Assembly (NCBI RefSeq): GCF_003368325.1
Contig: NZ_CP031467.1
Coordinates: forward strand, 3,410,001-3,474,000
Source of the DNA: Paraburkholderia caffeinilytica
GTDB lineage: Bacteria > Pseudomonadota > Gammaproteobacteria > Burkholderiales > Burkholderiaceae
Direction of reading: 5' to 3'
Length of the DNA stretch: 64,000 bases
A program made the translations under genes and the position numbers. Each line of letters starts with the position of its first letter. The stretch's first letter is position 1. Below are positions 49,672 to 58,393 of the stretch, piece by piece. Below the pieces are notes generated by a model, which saw only the letters and a list, made by a program, of their open reading frames with translations, ran no database searches and was not told the origin of the DNA.

Positions 49672-50844
49672 GTGAACACCATGGCCATCCCGGCGGGCAT
49701 CGCCGAACTCGAAGACGAAATGATCGCGCTGCGCCGCCGTATCCACGCGCAGCCCGAACTGGCTTACGAAGAGTTCGCCACCGGCGACCTGGTCGCCGAG
49801 CGCTTGCAGGAGTGGGGCTACACCGTGCATCGCGGGCTGGGTCAGACCGGCGTTGTAGGGCAACTGAAAGTGGGCGGCGGCACACGCAAACTCGGCCTGC
49901 GCGCCGACATGGACGCACTGCCGATCCACGAGACGACCGGCCTGCCTTATGCGAGCACGGTGCCCGGCAAGATGCACGCATGCGGCCACGACGGCCACAC
50001 GGCAATGCTGCTGGCGGCCGCCAAGCATCTGGCGCAGGAGAAAGCGTTCGACGGCACGTTGAACCTGATTTTCCAGCCGGCTGAAGAAGGTCAGGCCGGC
50101 GCGAAGAAAATGCTCGAAGACGGCCTGTTCGACAAGTTTCCGTGCGACGCGGTCTTTGCGATGCATAACATGCCGGGTTTTCCGACGGGTAAGTTCGGCT
50201 TCCTGCCGGGCTCGTTCATGGCGTCGTCCGATACGGTGATCATCAAGGTGACCGGCCGCGGCGGTCATGGCGCGGTGCCGCACAAGGCGGTCGATCCCGT
50301 GGTGGTGTGCGCGCAGATCGTGCTGGCCCTGCAGTCGATCGTGTCGCGCAACATTGCGCCGCTCGACATGGCGATCATCACCGTCGGCGCGATTCACGCC
50401 GGCGAAGCGCCGAACGTGATTCCTGAAACCGCGGAGATGCGCCTGTCCGTGCGCGCGCTGAAGCCCGAGGTTCGCAACTATTTGCAGGAGCGCATTACGG
50501 CGGTCGCGTGCGGGCAGGCGGCGGTGTTCGGCGCGCGGGCGCATGTGGACTATCAACGGCGTTATCCGGTGCTCGTCAACGATGCGCAGATGACCAGTCT
50601 CGCACGGCAGGTCGCGCTCGACTGGCTCGGCGAAGACGGTTTGATCGCCGACATGCAACCGTTGACCGGCAGTGAAGACTTCGCGTTCCTGCTGGAGCGT
50701 TGCCCGGGCAGCTACCTGATCATCGGCAATGGCGACGGCGAGGGCGGTTGCATGGTCCACAACCCGGGCTACGACTTCAACGACGACTGCCTCGCGACAG
50801 GCGCGGCCTACTGGGTGCGGCTCGCGCAGACGTTCCTCGTCTGA
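49672..50844 (+). CDS. M20-family amidohydrolase (hippurate hydrolase-like)
   Basis: A 390-residue metalloenzyme of the M20D/AbgA-like group, which cleaves N-acyl amino acids such as hippurate or N-acetyl amino acids. Two-zinc site residues are visible in RADMDALPIHE, ACGHDGHTAML, PAEEGQAGAKKM and AMHNMPG, and SEDFAFLLERCPGSYLIIGN closes the site; GRGGHGAVPHKAVDPVV is the dimerisation-domain motif. GTG 49672 has GGAG at a suitable distance; ATG 49681 is the alternative. It may supply carboxylates or amino acids imported by the MHS symporter downstream. Confidence 0.92.
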   Translation: MNTMAIPAGIAELEDEMIALRRRIHAQPELAYEEFATGDLVAERLQEWGYTVHRGLGQTGVVGQLKVGGGTRKLGLRADMDALPIHETTGLPYASTVPGKMHACGHDGHTAMLLAAAKHLAQEKAFDGTLNLIFQPAEEGQAGAKKMLEDGLFDKFPCDAVFAMHNMPGFPTGKFGFLPGSFMASSDTVIIKVTGRGGHGAVPHKAVDPVVVCAQIVLALQSIVSRNIAPLDMAIITVGAIHAGEAPNVIPETAEMRLSVRALKPEVRNYLQERITAVACGQAAVFGARAHVDYQRRYPVLVNDAQMTSLARQVALDWLGEDGLIADMQPLTGSEDFAFLLERCPGSYLIIGNGDGEGGCMVHNPGYDFNDDCLATGAAYWVRLAQTFLV

Positions 50845-51009
50845 AGCAGGTGGCATCGGCTTGAACCGGGGCCGTGCCACGCTTCGAGGGGCACGAGGGC
50901 CAGCGGGGCATCAAGGCTGCGCTGGAGCCCGTCAGACCGCCCATTGCTATCGGGCGCACAGGGCCGCGAGCCGCAGAGCCGCAGACCGCGCATCGGCAGG
51001 AAGGACACC

Positions 51010-52377
51010 ATGGAGACACAGATGGACTATTCCGCTACACCGCAACCAGCAGGCACCGACGCGCTGAATCTCGCTGACGCGTCGGCCCTGCAGCCCGCCA
51101 AACGCACAGGCCACGCCAAAGCGATTGCGGCGATCACCCTTGGCAACGGCCTCGAGTTTTTCGATTTCACGATCTACAGTTTCTTCGCGACGATCATCGG
51201 CAAGCTGTATTTCCCGGTGGAAGGGCAGCTTGCGCAACTGATGCTGGCGGTCGGCACCTTCGGCGTGGGTTTCATCATGCGACCGGTGGGCGGCATTGTG
51301 CTCGGCGCGTATGCCGATCGCGCCGGACGCAAGGCCGCGATGAGTCTGACGCTGTGGTTGATGACGCTCGGCTCGGCGATCATCGCGTTCGCGCCGACCT
51401 ACGCGGCGATCGGCATCGCCGCGCCGTTACTGGTGATCCTTGCGCGATTGATTCAGGGCTTCGCGCTGGGCGGCGAGGTCGGCGCGTCGACCTCCTTGCT
51501 GCTTGAATATGGCAGCGACAAGACGCGTGGATTCTATGGAAGCTGGCAATTCGTGAGTCAGGGGTTGAACACCGTATGTGGCTCGCTGCTGGGTGTTGCG
51601 CTGGCAGCGGCGTTGTCCACTGCCGCGCTGGAGAGCTGGGGCTGGCGTGTGCCGTTTGTGATCGGCATGGCGATGGGGCCGATTGGTATTTACATCCGGC
51701 GGCATCTGGACGAAACGTTGCCGGGCGTCGAGGACGGTACCGTTTCGGCGGCGCAGGCACCTGATGCACAGCCGGTTCGCAAGTTGTTTCGCGAGCATTC
51801 GCGTGTGATTACGACGGGTGTGTTGACGACCATTGGCGGCACCGCGGCGAACTACATCGTGCTGTTTTATCTGTCCACCTACGCAATTCGGATTTTGCAT
51901 TTGCCGATGTCGTCGGCGCTGTGGGCCGCGTGGACTGCCGCGGTGGTGACGGTGATCTGCTCGCCGTTTGCGGGCGCGTTATCCGATCGCGTGGGACGTA
52001 AGCGTGTTTTGTGGATCTCTCGTGTGTTGCTGATTGTTGCCGTGTATCCGGCTTTCATGATTATCAATGCAACGCCCACGGTGCTTGTTTTGTTGTCTGT
52101 CGTCGCTGTGCTGGCTGTCTTTGTCGCGTTTACCGCGGTGCCTAATATCGTCATGTTGCCCGAGATGTTTCCGCGCGAGATTCGCGCTACCGGGATGTCG
52201 ATTGTTTATTGTTTAGGGGTCTCTATTTTTGGTGGGTTTGCGCAGTTTTTTGCTACCTGGCTGATTCAGATTTCGGGGAGTAATTTGGCGCCGGCGTGGT
52301 ATTTGATTGGATGTGGGGTGGTGTCGTTGTTGCCGTTGCCGTTTATGCGGGAGACTGCTGGGAAGAGTATTGATTAA
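51010..52377 (+). CDS. MHS-family MFS symporter
   Basis: A 455-residue proton-linked metabolite symporter with twelve membrane helices. Motifs: GNGLEFFDFTIYSFFATIIG, GVGFIMRPVGGIVLGAYADR and RKAAMSLTLWLMTLGSAIIA. Relatives carry citrate, shikimate, proline or dicarboxylates. It follows the M20 amidohydrolase by 165 bases and may be co-transcribed. AAGGA lies 6 bases before ATG 51010. From about 51990 to the stop, codon usage turns notably T-rich in third positions (GTT, TTG, TTT), unlike the start of the gene, and the stop is followed by a repeat element; the reading frame is intact. Confidence 0.9.
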   Translation: METQMDYSATPQPAGTDALNLADASALQPAKRTGHAKAIAAITLGNGLEFFDFTIYSFFATIIGKLYFPVEGQLAQLMLAVGTFGVGFIMRPVGGIVLGAYADRAGRKAAMSLTLWLMTLGSAIIAFAPTYAAIGIAAPLLVILARLIQGFALGGEVGASTSLLLEYGSDKTRGFYGSWQFVSQGLNTVCGSLLGVALAAALSTAALESWGWRVPFVIGMAMGPIGIYIRRHLDETLPGVEDGTVSAAQAPDAQPVRKLFREHSRVITTGVLTTIGGTAANYIVLFYLSTYAIRILHLPMSSALWAAWTAAVVTVICSPFAGALSDRVGRKRVLWISRVLLIVAVYPAFMIINATPTVLVLLSVVAVLAVFVAFTAVPNIVMLPEMFPREIRATGMSIVYCLGVSIFGGFAQFFATWLIQISGSNLAPAWYLIGCGVVSLLPLPFMRETAGKSID

Positions 52378-52478
52378 GGTTGGGTTTTTTGCCTGCTCGG
52401 CGCCTGTTTCTGTGTGTTTACGGTGTTGGGCTTTCTTTGAATTGTTTGCCTGTTTTGTGCTTCTTGTCAGTCTGCCTG
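52378..52478. other. AT-leaning spacer between MFS gene and repeat element
   Basis: About 100 bases of T-rich sequence with no gene. It contains imperfect copies of words from the repeat element edge (GCTTTCTTTGAATTG, CTGCCTGC), as if the element once extended further. Confidence 0.5.
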
Positions 52479-53115
52479 CGGTGTTGCCTTTCCTTGAATT
52501 GCTAGTGGTCTATTAGCGTTCGCCCCTGTGCGGGGCAGGCACCTACTTTCTTTGCCGCCGCAAAGAAAGTAGGCAAAGAAAGCGGCTCACACCGATCTTG
52601 CTAAGTGGGCACCGTGGTTTGCAACGGGTAGTGGTGCATCTGGAATCTGTGTTCGTGCCCCTGCATAGGCTAGTGACAAGGGCGTCATACTTCCGGCGGC
52701 GCTGCGCGCGCCGAAGCGTACTTCCGAAAACCGATCGCTGCGTTTTAGGGCTCACGCCTCCTTCGGCGCAGTGGCCTGGCATTTCGCCTCTATCGCTTTG
52801 GCGCGTCGCCGAGGCGAAGCCGATGGCTCCCACCGAACTCAAACGAAGCCACTGGTTTCCCATGCAGACCCGTCCGCGACGCACGCAGTGCGGAGTGGGA
52901 GCTGATGAGTCCTTTGTCACTGGCGCGTGAAGGTGCGAGGGCACGGATTCCAGATGCACCACTACCGTGTGCGAGCTGCGGTGCCCACTTAGCATTGGCG
53001 GTGTGAGCCGCTTTCTTTGCCTACTTTCTTTGCGGCGGCAAAGAAAGTAGGTGCCTGCCCCGCACAGGGGCGAACGCTAATGGACCACTAGCAATTCAAG
53101 GAAAGGCCAACACCG
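52479..53115. mobile_element. 637-bp element with long inverted repeats (MITE-like palindromic element)
   Basis: Left arm 52479-52651 and right arm 52942-53115 are inverted copies, differing at a minority of positions, around a centre of about 290 bases that itself keeps some symmetry. Each arm carries a perfect 14-bp hairpin (CCTACTTTCTTTGC stem; 52542-52573 and 53020-53051) and GCCCCTGTGCGGGGC. No transposase or credible gene is inside; frames at 52543 and 52598 follow the repeat symmetry. It lies between two convergent MFS genes. Repeats with this GCAAAGAAAGTAGG core are common in Paraburkholderia genomes as I recall them; no transposition evidence or target duplication was seen. Confidence 0.8.
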
Positions 53116-53216
53116 TAAGCACACAGAAACAAGCACCGCGCAGGCAAACAGCTCAAAGAAAGCCCACTGCCGCAGGCAAACAAACAACAAGCGCCGCAAA
53201 GGCAAAACCCCAAAGC
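53116..53216. other. Spacer between repeat element and MFS gene
   Basis: About 100 bases of A-rich sequence that mirrors the T-rich spacer on the other side of the element (GGCAAACA words against TGTTTGCC). No gene seen. Confidence 0.45.
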
Positions 53217-54470
53217 TCACCTGACAGCCGACTTCCCATCAGCCAAAGGCGCAGCCTCATCCGCATCCCCTGCATCCCGCGTCTCGGGCATCGCGGCCCA
53301 CACCAGCAAAACAGCGAGCGCGCCCGCAGCGGCAAGCCCAAAGAAACTCACGGCATTGCCAAAATGATCCGCCACGAACCCGGCAGCCGTCGTGCTCAAA
53401 GTAGCCCCAATCCCGGCCGCCAACCCAAATAACCCAATACAAAGGTTATATCGCCCCTTCCCGCCGGCGACATCGGCGGCAATCAACGGCAGCATCACGC
53501 CGAACACGGCGGCGCTCAGGCCGTCCAGCACCTGCACCGGCACCAGCAAATAAGGGCTGCTGATCCCGGCAAACAACAACGCCCGTATCGGCAGCGCCGA
53601 AAAACCAAGCAGCAAAATCGGCCTGCGTCCCCACCGCTCGGCAGAGCGCCCAACCCATGGCGACATCATCGCGACGATCGCCTGCGGCACGATGATGCAC
53701 GCGGCAATCACGAGCTGCACGTTGTCGCCCATGCCGGCCGTCACTTCGCCAGCGGCGAGATTCAGCATCGCCGCATTCGACAGGTGGAACAGCACGATAC
53801 ACGCAGCAAACAGCAGCATCCGCTTGTCACGCAACAACTCGCGCAAACTCTCGCGCCGTTCGATCTGTTCCGGTGTCGGCCCGGCTTTCGGGAGTTCGAC
53901 GGTGTCGGTGCGCTGAATCATCGTCAGTGCAAACAGCGCGGGGATGGCCAGCGCGGCAGTCAGCCAGAACACCGCGCGGGGCGAATAGTATTCGCCGAAC
54001 AGCCCCATCAGCCCGGCCGCGACGGCGCTGCCGATCGACGCCCAGCGCGCATTGCGCCCCAGCCGGTCGCCCAGATTCGCGCGTCCCACGAGGGCAAACG
54101 AAATCGCGGCCAACGCCGGCGTCAGCATGCAGCTGGCAAAGCCGTGAAACACCTCGGCGGCTATCACCGGCAGCACGGTCGGGCTCGCGGCCAGCAGCAC
54201 CGCACTGAAGATGATCGCGAAGATCGCCCATGCGGCCGCGCCTTTCTTGTTGCGCAGCGCATCCACGGCCGCGCCGCCCGGCACCTGGCTCACCATCGCA
54301 CTGATCGTGCCGACGGACAGCGCCATGCCGATCTCGCCCTGGGTCCACTTGTGCGAGGCGAGGTACGACGCAATGAACGGCCCGAAACCCGTCTGCACGT
54401 TGGCGACGAAAAAATTCAGCCAGTCGAGTGCCCGCAGGCTGCGTGCGGTGACTAAAGTGCGGCCTGTCAT
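53217..54470 (-). CDS. MFS transporter of unknown substrate
   Basis: A 417-residue major facilitator with twelve membrane helices (WLNFFVANVQTGFGPFIASY, GALAVLLVWAAMPETRDAGD at the end). MALSVGTISAMVSQVPGGAA and GRNARWASIGSAVAAGLMGL are typical of a drug/metabolite exporter-like branch. The ATG at 54470 overlaps the stop of the PRC-barrel gene (ATGA), so the two are translationally coupled. The C-terminal 20 residues are hydrophilic. The substrate cannot be predicted; coupling to a PRC-barrel lipoprotein is unusual for this family. Confidence 0.85.
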   Translation of the reverse strand: MTGRTLVTARSLRALDWLNFFVANVQTGFGPFIASYLASHKWTQGEIGMALSVGTISAMVSQVPGGAAVDALRNKKGAAAWAIFAIIFSAVLLAASPTVLPVIAAEVFHGFASCMLTPALAAISFALVGRANLGDRLGRNARWASIGSAVAAGLMGLFGEYYSPRAVFWLTAALAIPALFALTMIQRTDTVELPKAGPTPEQIERRESLRELLRDKRMLLFAACIVLFHLSNAAMLNLAAGEVTAGMGDNVQLVIAACIIVPQAIVAMMSPWVGRSAERWGRRPILLLGFSALPIRALLFAGISSPYLLVPVQVLDGLSAAVFGVMLPLIAADVAGGKGRYNLCIGLFGLAAGIGATLSTTAAGFVADHFGNAVSFFGLAAAGALAVLLVWAAMPETRDAGDADEAAPLADGKSAVR

Positions 54471-55438
54471 CGGGCCGCCCGTGCGTTGGACGCCGCTGTG
54501 ACGGTAGCCGGCGCGGCGGAAGCCGCAGCGGCGGCAGGAACCGGTGCAGGTGCGGGAGCGGGCGGCGGCGCCGGCGACACCGCGCGGATCGGCTTGTCGC
54601 TGGCGTACGGCGGCGTCGCGTTGATCTGCGCATCGCTCAGATCGATCAGCGGATGCAGCGCCTTGTCTTTCGCGACGAAACGCAGCGCCGACCAGTTGGC
54701 GGCGATCGTGCGCCGCTCGGTGCTGACCATGCCGTTGACGTCGAGCACAACCGCCTGCGGCTGCGCGTTGGCGTCGATCAGCACGTCGATCACGCGGCCG
54801 ACCTTGGCGCCGTTCGAACGCTCGACATCGGCGTCGATCAGCGGCAATTGCACAGCGGTGGATTTCGCCGCGGGCGTCGGCGCGGCCGTCGCGTTGAGCG
54901 TGATCGGCGCGGTCTTGGCGGTCGGCGTGAAGCGGAACGCGTTCCACGGGAAATTGACCTTGCGGTCGCCGACGCCGAGGAAACCCTGCAGATTGACGAC
55001 CATTTCGCGCGGCTTGCCGCTCGCATCGGCAATCAGATCGACCGCGCGGCCCACCACTTTGCCGTCGGACTTCTGCACTTCGCTATCGAGCAGGGCGCGC
55101 GCCTCGCTGCGCTCGATCGTGCGCAACACGATCAGCGGCGGGGGGGCGGGCGGCGGCGGCGCGGGCGTGACGACCGGCGGCGGAGGTTCGACCTTGCGCG
55201 GCTTGACGACCGGTTTCTTTGGCTTCTTCGGCTGTTCGGGCTCGGCCGCCTCAGTCTCGGCGGGTTCCGGCGCGGAGGCGGCTACGGGCGCGCTCGCGGG
55301 TTCGACCGGCATCACCGTGGCATCGACAATCGGCGCCTGCTGCGGGCCCCACAGCAGGCTGCAACCGGACAGCGCGAACAGCGCGAACACAGCAAGAATC
55401 AGAAGACGCCAGGCAGGACGCGAAAAACCGCCGCTCAT
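54467..55438 (-). CDS. Lipoprotein with two PRC-barrel domains
   Basis: A 323-residue envelope protein. N-terminal lipobox: PAWRLLILAVFALFALSGCS, with cysteine after LSG. A long proline/lysine/glutamate-rich linker follows (PKKPKKPVVKPRKVEPPPP). Then two PRC-barrel-like domains, about residues 118-205 (SDGKVVGRAVDLIADASGKP) and 206-285 (SNGAKVGRVIDVLIDANAQP), and an Ala/Pro-rich tail. PRC-barrels bind proteins or RNA and help assembly at membranes. ATG 55438 has GGAG 9 bases upstream; ATG 55453 is also possible. The gene overlaps the MFS gene downstream. Confidence 0.8.
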   Translation of the reverse strand: MSGGFSRPAWRLLILAVFALFALSGCSLLWGPQQAPIVDATVMPVEPASAPVAASAPEPAETEAAEPEQPKKPKKPVVKPRKVEPPPPVVTPAPPPPAPPPLIVLRTIERSEARALLDSEVQKSDGKVVGRAVDLIADASGKPREMVVNLQGFLGVGDRKVNFPWNAFRFTPTAKTAPITLNATAAPTPAAKSTAVQLPLIDADVERSNGAKVGRVIDVLIDANAQPQAVVLDVNGMVSTERRTIAANWSALRFVAKDKALHPLIDLSDAQINATPPYASDKPIRAVSPAPPPAPAPAPVPAAAAASAAPATVTAASNARAAR

Positions 55439-55453
55439 CAAGAAGGACTCCAT

Positions 55454-55954
55454 GGACCGGTGCGGACGGGCGCTGTGGACCGCCGCCGTTAAGACACTCA
55501 GTTGCGTCAGGTAAGGGCCAGAGTGTAACCCGCGGCGCGGGGGCGGCCCGCTTTTGCAGGCTTTCCGACAGGTGTCGCCGGCGCACGATTCATGCCGCGT
55601 TGCGCGCTTCCGGCCGCGATCCACGCCCGTTTTTGCGCGCCGAACCCCTCAATACCCTTTCACACCTTCATGACAAACCGTAGGTGTAAACACGTGGAGG
55701 ACCTGTGCGGTTTGCCGTCCCTTAAACGATATAAGCATCGCGACATGTCGAGCATGCCATCCATGCGATGGGAGATATATTTGTGTTGCCCTACATTTCG
55801 AGACAGCAAAAGAAGAACGGAAGGCGGGTTGTCCGGACGCATTGCAAGCCGACGTTCAAACCTTGCCACACCACATTAGATCAACGCAACGAGACGAACC
55901 TGATGGCGGCCGGAATAGGGCCGTTTCAGCACGCTGATAAAGGAGGCACTCATC
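55454..55954. other. Intergenic leader region upstream of the purine permease
   Basis: About 500 bases with no gene. It contains the structured element at 55674-55714 and, directly before the ATG, AAAGGAGG as a strong ribosome binding site. The middle (55720-55900) is more AT-rich than neighbouring genes. Confidence 0.5.
55674..55714 (+). ncRNA. Structured leader element, possible purine-sensing riboswitch
   Basis: A perfect 7-bp outer stem, CAAACCG (55674-55680) with CGGTTTG (55708-55714), encloses a 27-base core with AGGT/ACCT (55682-55685 and 55701-55704) and GTAAACACGTGGAGG between. The layout, and its position before an AzgA-like purine permease in a betaproteobacterium, recall the NMT1 (xanthine) riboswitch class, but the identity is from memory of its general form. 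It lies 240 bases before the start codon, further than usual for that class. Confidence 0.35.
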
Positions 55955-57337
55955 ATGATGGAACCCCACGCCCAACCGATTTCTGAAGTCGGCGCCGAAT
56001 CATTCGACGGAAAGGGCTTTCTCGACCGCTACTTCGAAATATCTTCACGCGGCAGTTCGCAGCGTACGGAAATTGTCGCGGGCATCACGACCTTCCTCGC
56101 GATGGTCTATTCCGTATTCGTCGTGCCGGGCATGTTCGGCAGAGCGGGCTTCGACACCAGCGCGGTGTTCGTTGCCGTGTGCCTGACCACTGCGTTCGGC
56201 TCGCTGCTGATGGGCGTGTGGGCGCGTCTGCCGATCGCGATCGGCTGCGCGATCTCGCTGACGGCATTCACCGCCTTCGGCCTCGTGCTCGGTAAAGGTC
56301 TGCATCCGAACGTCGCGCTCGGCGCGGTGTTCCTGATGGGGGTCGTCTTCACCGCGATCTCGGTGACGGGCGTGCGTTCGTGGATCCTGCGCAATCTGCC
56401 GACCGGCATCGCGCACGGTACGGGCATCGGCATCGGCCTGTTCCTGCTGCTGATCGCCGCGAACGACGTGGGTCTGGTCGTCAAGAATCCGGGCGCCGGC
56501 CTGCCGGTGTCGCTCGGCAATATCACGGCGTTGCCGGCGATCATGTCGGTGGCGGGGCTGGCTGCGATCTTCGGTCTGGTGCGCCGTCGCGTGCCGGGTT
56601 CGATCCTGATCGTGATCATCGCGATCTCGGCGATTTCGCTCGCGATCGATCCGGCGGTGGCCTATCACGGCGTGTTCGCTCTGCCGTCTTTGAGCGCACC
56701 GGGTCACGCTTCGCTGATCGGCGCGATGGACATCAAGGGCGCGTTGTCGATGGCGGTTCTGCCCAGCGTGCTGGCACTCGTGATGACGGCCGTGTTCGAC
56801 GCAACCGGCACGATTCGCGCAGTCGCCGGACAAGCCGGTCAGCTCGACGCAAACGGCCGCATCATCAACGGCGGCCGCGCGTTGACGGCGGATTCGCTGA
56901 GCTCGATTTTCTCGGGCCTGCTCGGTGGCGCACCGGCGGCTGCGTATATCGAATCGACGGTCGGCGTTGCCGCCGGTGCGAAGACGGGGATGGCCGCAGC
57001 GGTCGTCGGCCTGCTGTTCCTGGTGGTGATGTTCTTCTCGCCATTGGCCAGCCTGGTGCCCTCGTATGCAACGGCACCGGCGCTGATGTACGTCGGTCTG
57101 CTGATGCTCTCGAACGTGAGCAAGCTGCACATGGACGACATGGTCGACGCAATGTCGGGCCTAATGTGCGCCGTGTTCATCGTGCTGACCGCGAACATCG
57201 TGACGGGCATCATGCTCGGCTTCGCGACGCTGGTGATCGGCCGAGTGGTGAGCGGCGAGTATCGCAAGCTGAACGTGGGCACGGTTGTCATCGCTGTCGT
57301 GCTGGTCGGCTTCTATCTCGGCGGTTGGGCGATCTGA
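55955..57337 (+). CDS. AzgA-like purine (hypoxanthine/guanine/adenine) permease
   Basis: A 460-residue NCS2-family transporter. Motifs: [20 protein letters not shown] and [18 protein letters not shown] at the N-terminus, [40 protein letters not shown] (substrate region) and [20 protein letters not shown]. Fourteen membrane segments are likely. It imports purine bases with protons. AAAGGAGG lies 9 bases before ATG 55955; a second ATG directly follows. It stands alone, with a structured leader 240 bases upstream that may control it. Confidence 0.92.
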   Translation: MMEPHAQPISEVGAESFDGKGFLDRYFEISSRGSSQRTEIVAGITTFLAMVYSVFVVPGMFGRAGFDTSAVFVAVCLTTAFGSLLMGVWARLPIAIGCAISLTAFTAFGLVLGKGLHPNVALGAVFLMGVVFTAISVTGVRSWILRNLPTGIAHGTGIGIGLFLLLIAANDVGLVVKNPGAGLPVSLGNITALPAIMSVAGLAAIFGLVRRRVPGSILIVIIAISAISLAIDPAVAYHGVFALPSLSAPGHASLIGAMDIKGALSMAVLPSVLALVMTAVFDATGTIRAVAGQAGQLDANGRIINGGRALTADSLSSIFSGLLGGAPAAAYIESTVGVAAGAKTGMAAAVVGLLFLVVMFFSPLASLVPSYATAPALMYVGLLMLSNVSKLHMDDMVDAMSGLMCAVFIVLTANIVTGIMLGFATLVIGRVVSGEYRKLNVGTVVIAVVLVGFYLGGWAI

Positions 57338-57546
57338 TCCTCCCGCATTGCGTTTTGCGCGACGTGTTGTGACGCGAGAGTGGGGCGGTTTTTCTCTGCC
57401 GCTTCGCTCGACTGTGTAGTCGGTTGTTCTCCACCTTGACGCGGCGTGTTGCAGGGTTCGATCTGCGATGCGCCGCGTATCTTTTTTCAGTGTCCCTTTC
57501 GCGTCGTCCTCTGCCTGCGCGCTTCGAGAAAAGCGCGCACCTGTCC

Positions 57547-57574
57547 TTGACATCCTCATGCGTGTTTCTATACT
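57547..57574 (+). promoter_or_regulatory. Sigma-70 promoter of the arsR-SRPBCC operon
   Basis: Consensus TTGACA (57547-57552) and near-consensus TATACT (57569-57574) with 16-base spacing. The expected start of transcription falls at about 57581, one base before the ATG at 57582, so the message should be leaderless. Confidence 0.7.
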
Positions 57575-57591
57575 TAACCTCATGGTTAAGT
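57572..57591. promoter_or_regulatory. Operator overlapping -10 and start codon of arsR
   Basis: ACTTAACC (57572-57579) and GGTTAAGT (57584-57591) form a perfect 8-4-8 inverted repeat. It covers the end of the -10 hexamer, the expected transcription start and the ATG. It is the likely site for autorepression by the ArsR-type protein encoded there. Confidence 0.7.
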
Positions 57592-58007
57592 TTAATGAAA
57601 TGCTGCTCGATCGCACCTTCGCCGCGCTGTCCGATCCCACGCGGCGTGCGTTGCTCGCGCGTCTGTCCAAACTGAACGATCTGTCGGTCAGCGAGCTCGC
57701 CGAGCCGTTTGCGATGTCGTTGCCCGCGGTGATGAAGCACCTCGACGTGTTGTCCGAGGCCGGTCTCATCACGCGCAGCAAAACCGGCCGCACGGTGGCG
57801 TGCCGCCTGTCCGCCGGACCGATGGAGGAAGCCATGGAGTGGCTCACCCGCTATCAGCGCTTCTGGTCCGAATCACTCGATCGTCTTGCCGCTTTCGTCG
57901 AAGAGGAACCCCCATGTCCGCCAAACCCTGCCTTACCCTCCAGCGCCGATTCAACGCCGCGCCCGCCAAAGTCTTTCGCGCCTGGACGGAAGCGGCGCAA
58001 TTCGTGA
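57582..58007 (+). CDS. ArsR-family transcriptional repressor
   Basis: A 141-residue winged helix-turn-helix protein: FAALSDPTRRALLARLSKLN, LSVSELAEPFAMSLPAVMKH and LDVLSEAGLITRSKTGRTVA. It lacks an obvious metal-binding cysteine set, as usual for ArsR proteins paired with SRPBCC genes. The start ATG 57582 has no ribosome binding site, fitting a leaderless message. After FVEEEPP the frame continues 30 codons across the start of the SRPBCC gene, producing a basic Pro/Ser tail; the homologous part ends near codon 111. It overlaps the next gene by 94 bases. Confidence 0.9.
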   Translation: MVKFNEMLLDRTFAALSDPTRRALLARLSKLNDLSVSELAEPFAMSLPAVMKHLDVLSEAGLITRSKTGRTVACRLSAGPMEEAMEWLTRYQRFWSESLDRLAAFVEEEPPCPPNPALPSSADSTPRPPKSFAPGRKRRNS

Positions 58008-58342
58008 AATGGATGCATCCGACCGGCGCCGAGGTGATCCGCGCGGAAGTGGACGCGCGCGTCGACGGGCGCTTCGCCGTCGGGTTTCGCAAGCCGGACG
58101 GCCAGCAGCTCGAAATCTACGGTCAGTATCGGGACGTGGTGCCCGACGCCAAACTGGTGTTCACCTGGACATGGCGTTCGAACCCGGAGCAGGAATCGCT
58201 CGTCACGGTGCTGTTGCGCGCGGACGGTAACGGCACGTTGCTGACGCTCACCCATGAACAGTTCATCGACGAAGAAATGCGTGACCTGCATCAGTCCGGC
58301 TGGGGCCACGGCCTCGATGCGCTGGAACGCTACCTCGCCTGA
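57914..58342 (+). CDS. SRPBCC/AHSA1-domain protein
   Basis: A 142-residue START-like domain: PCLTLQRRFNAAPAKVFRAW, FVKWMHPTGAEV, ADGNGTLLTLTHEQFIDEEM and SGWGHGLDALERYL. AHSA1-like proteins bind small hydrophobic ligands; this ArsR-SRPBCC gene pair is common and poorly characterised. The ATG lies inside the end of the arsR frame, with GAGGAACCCC upstream, so translation is coupled. DUF899 follows after 51 bases with its own strong binding site. Confidence 0.9.
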   Translation: MSAKPCLTLQRRFNAAPAKVFRAWTEAAQFVKWMHPTGAEVIRAEVDARVDGRFAVGFRKPDGQQLEIYGQYRDVVPDAKLVFTWTWRSNPEQESLVTVLLRADGNGTLLTLTHEQFIDEEMRDLHQSGWGHGLDALERYLA

Positions 58343-58393
58343 ATTCCCTGATTTTGCTCTATCGAACCTGTAGACGCAGAGAAGGAGGTACAC

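Noticed and set aside
52543..52995. Open frames of 110 and 150 codons inside the inverted-repeat element
   Set aside because: They follow the symmetry of the repeat arms and have no domain; probably not genes despite resembling commonly annotated hypothetical proteins.
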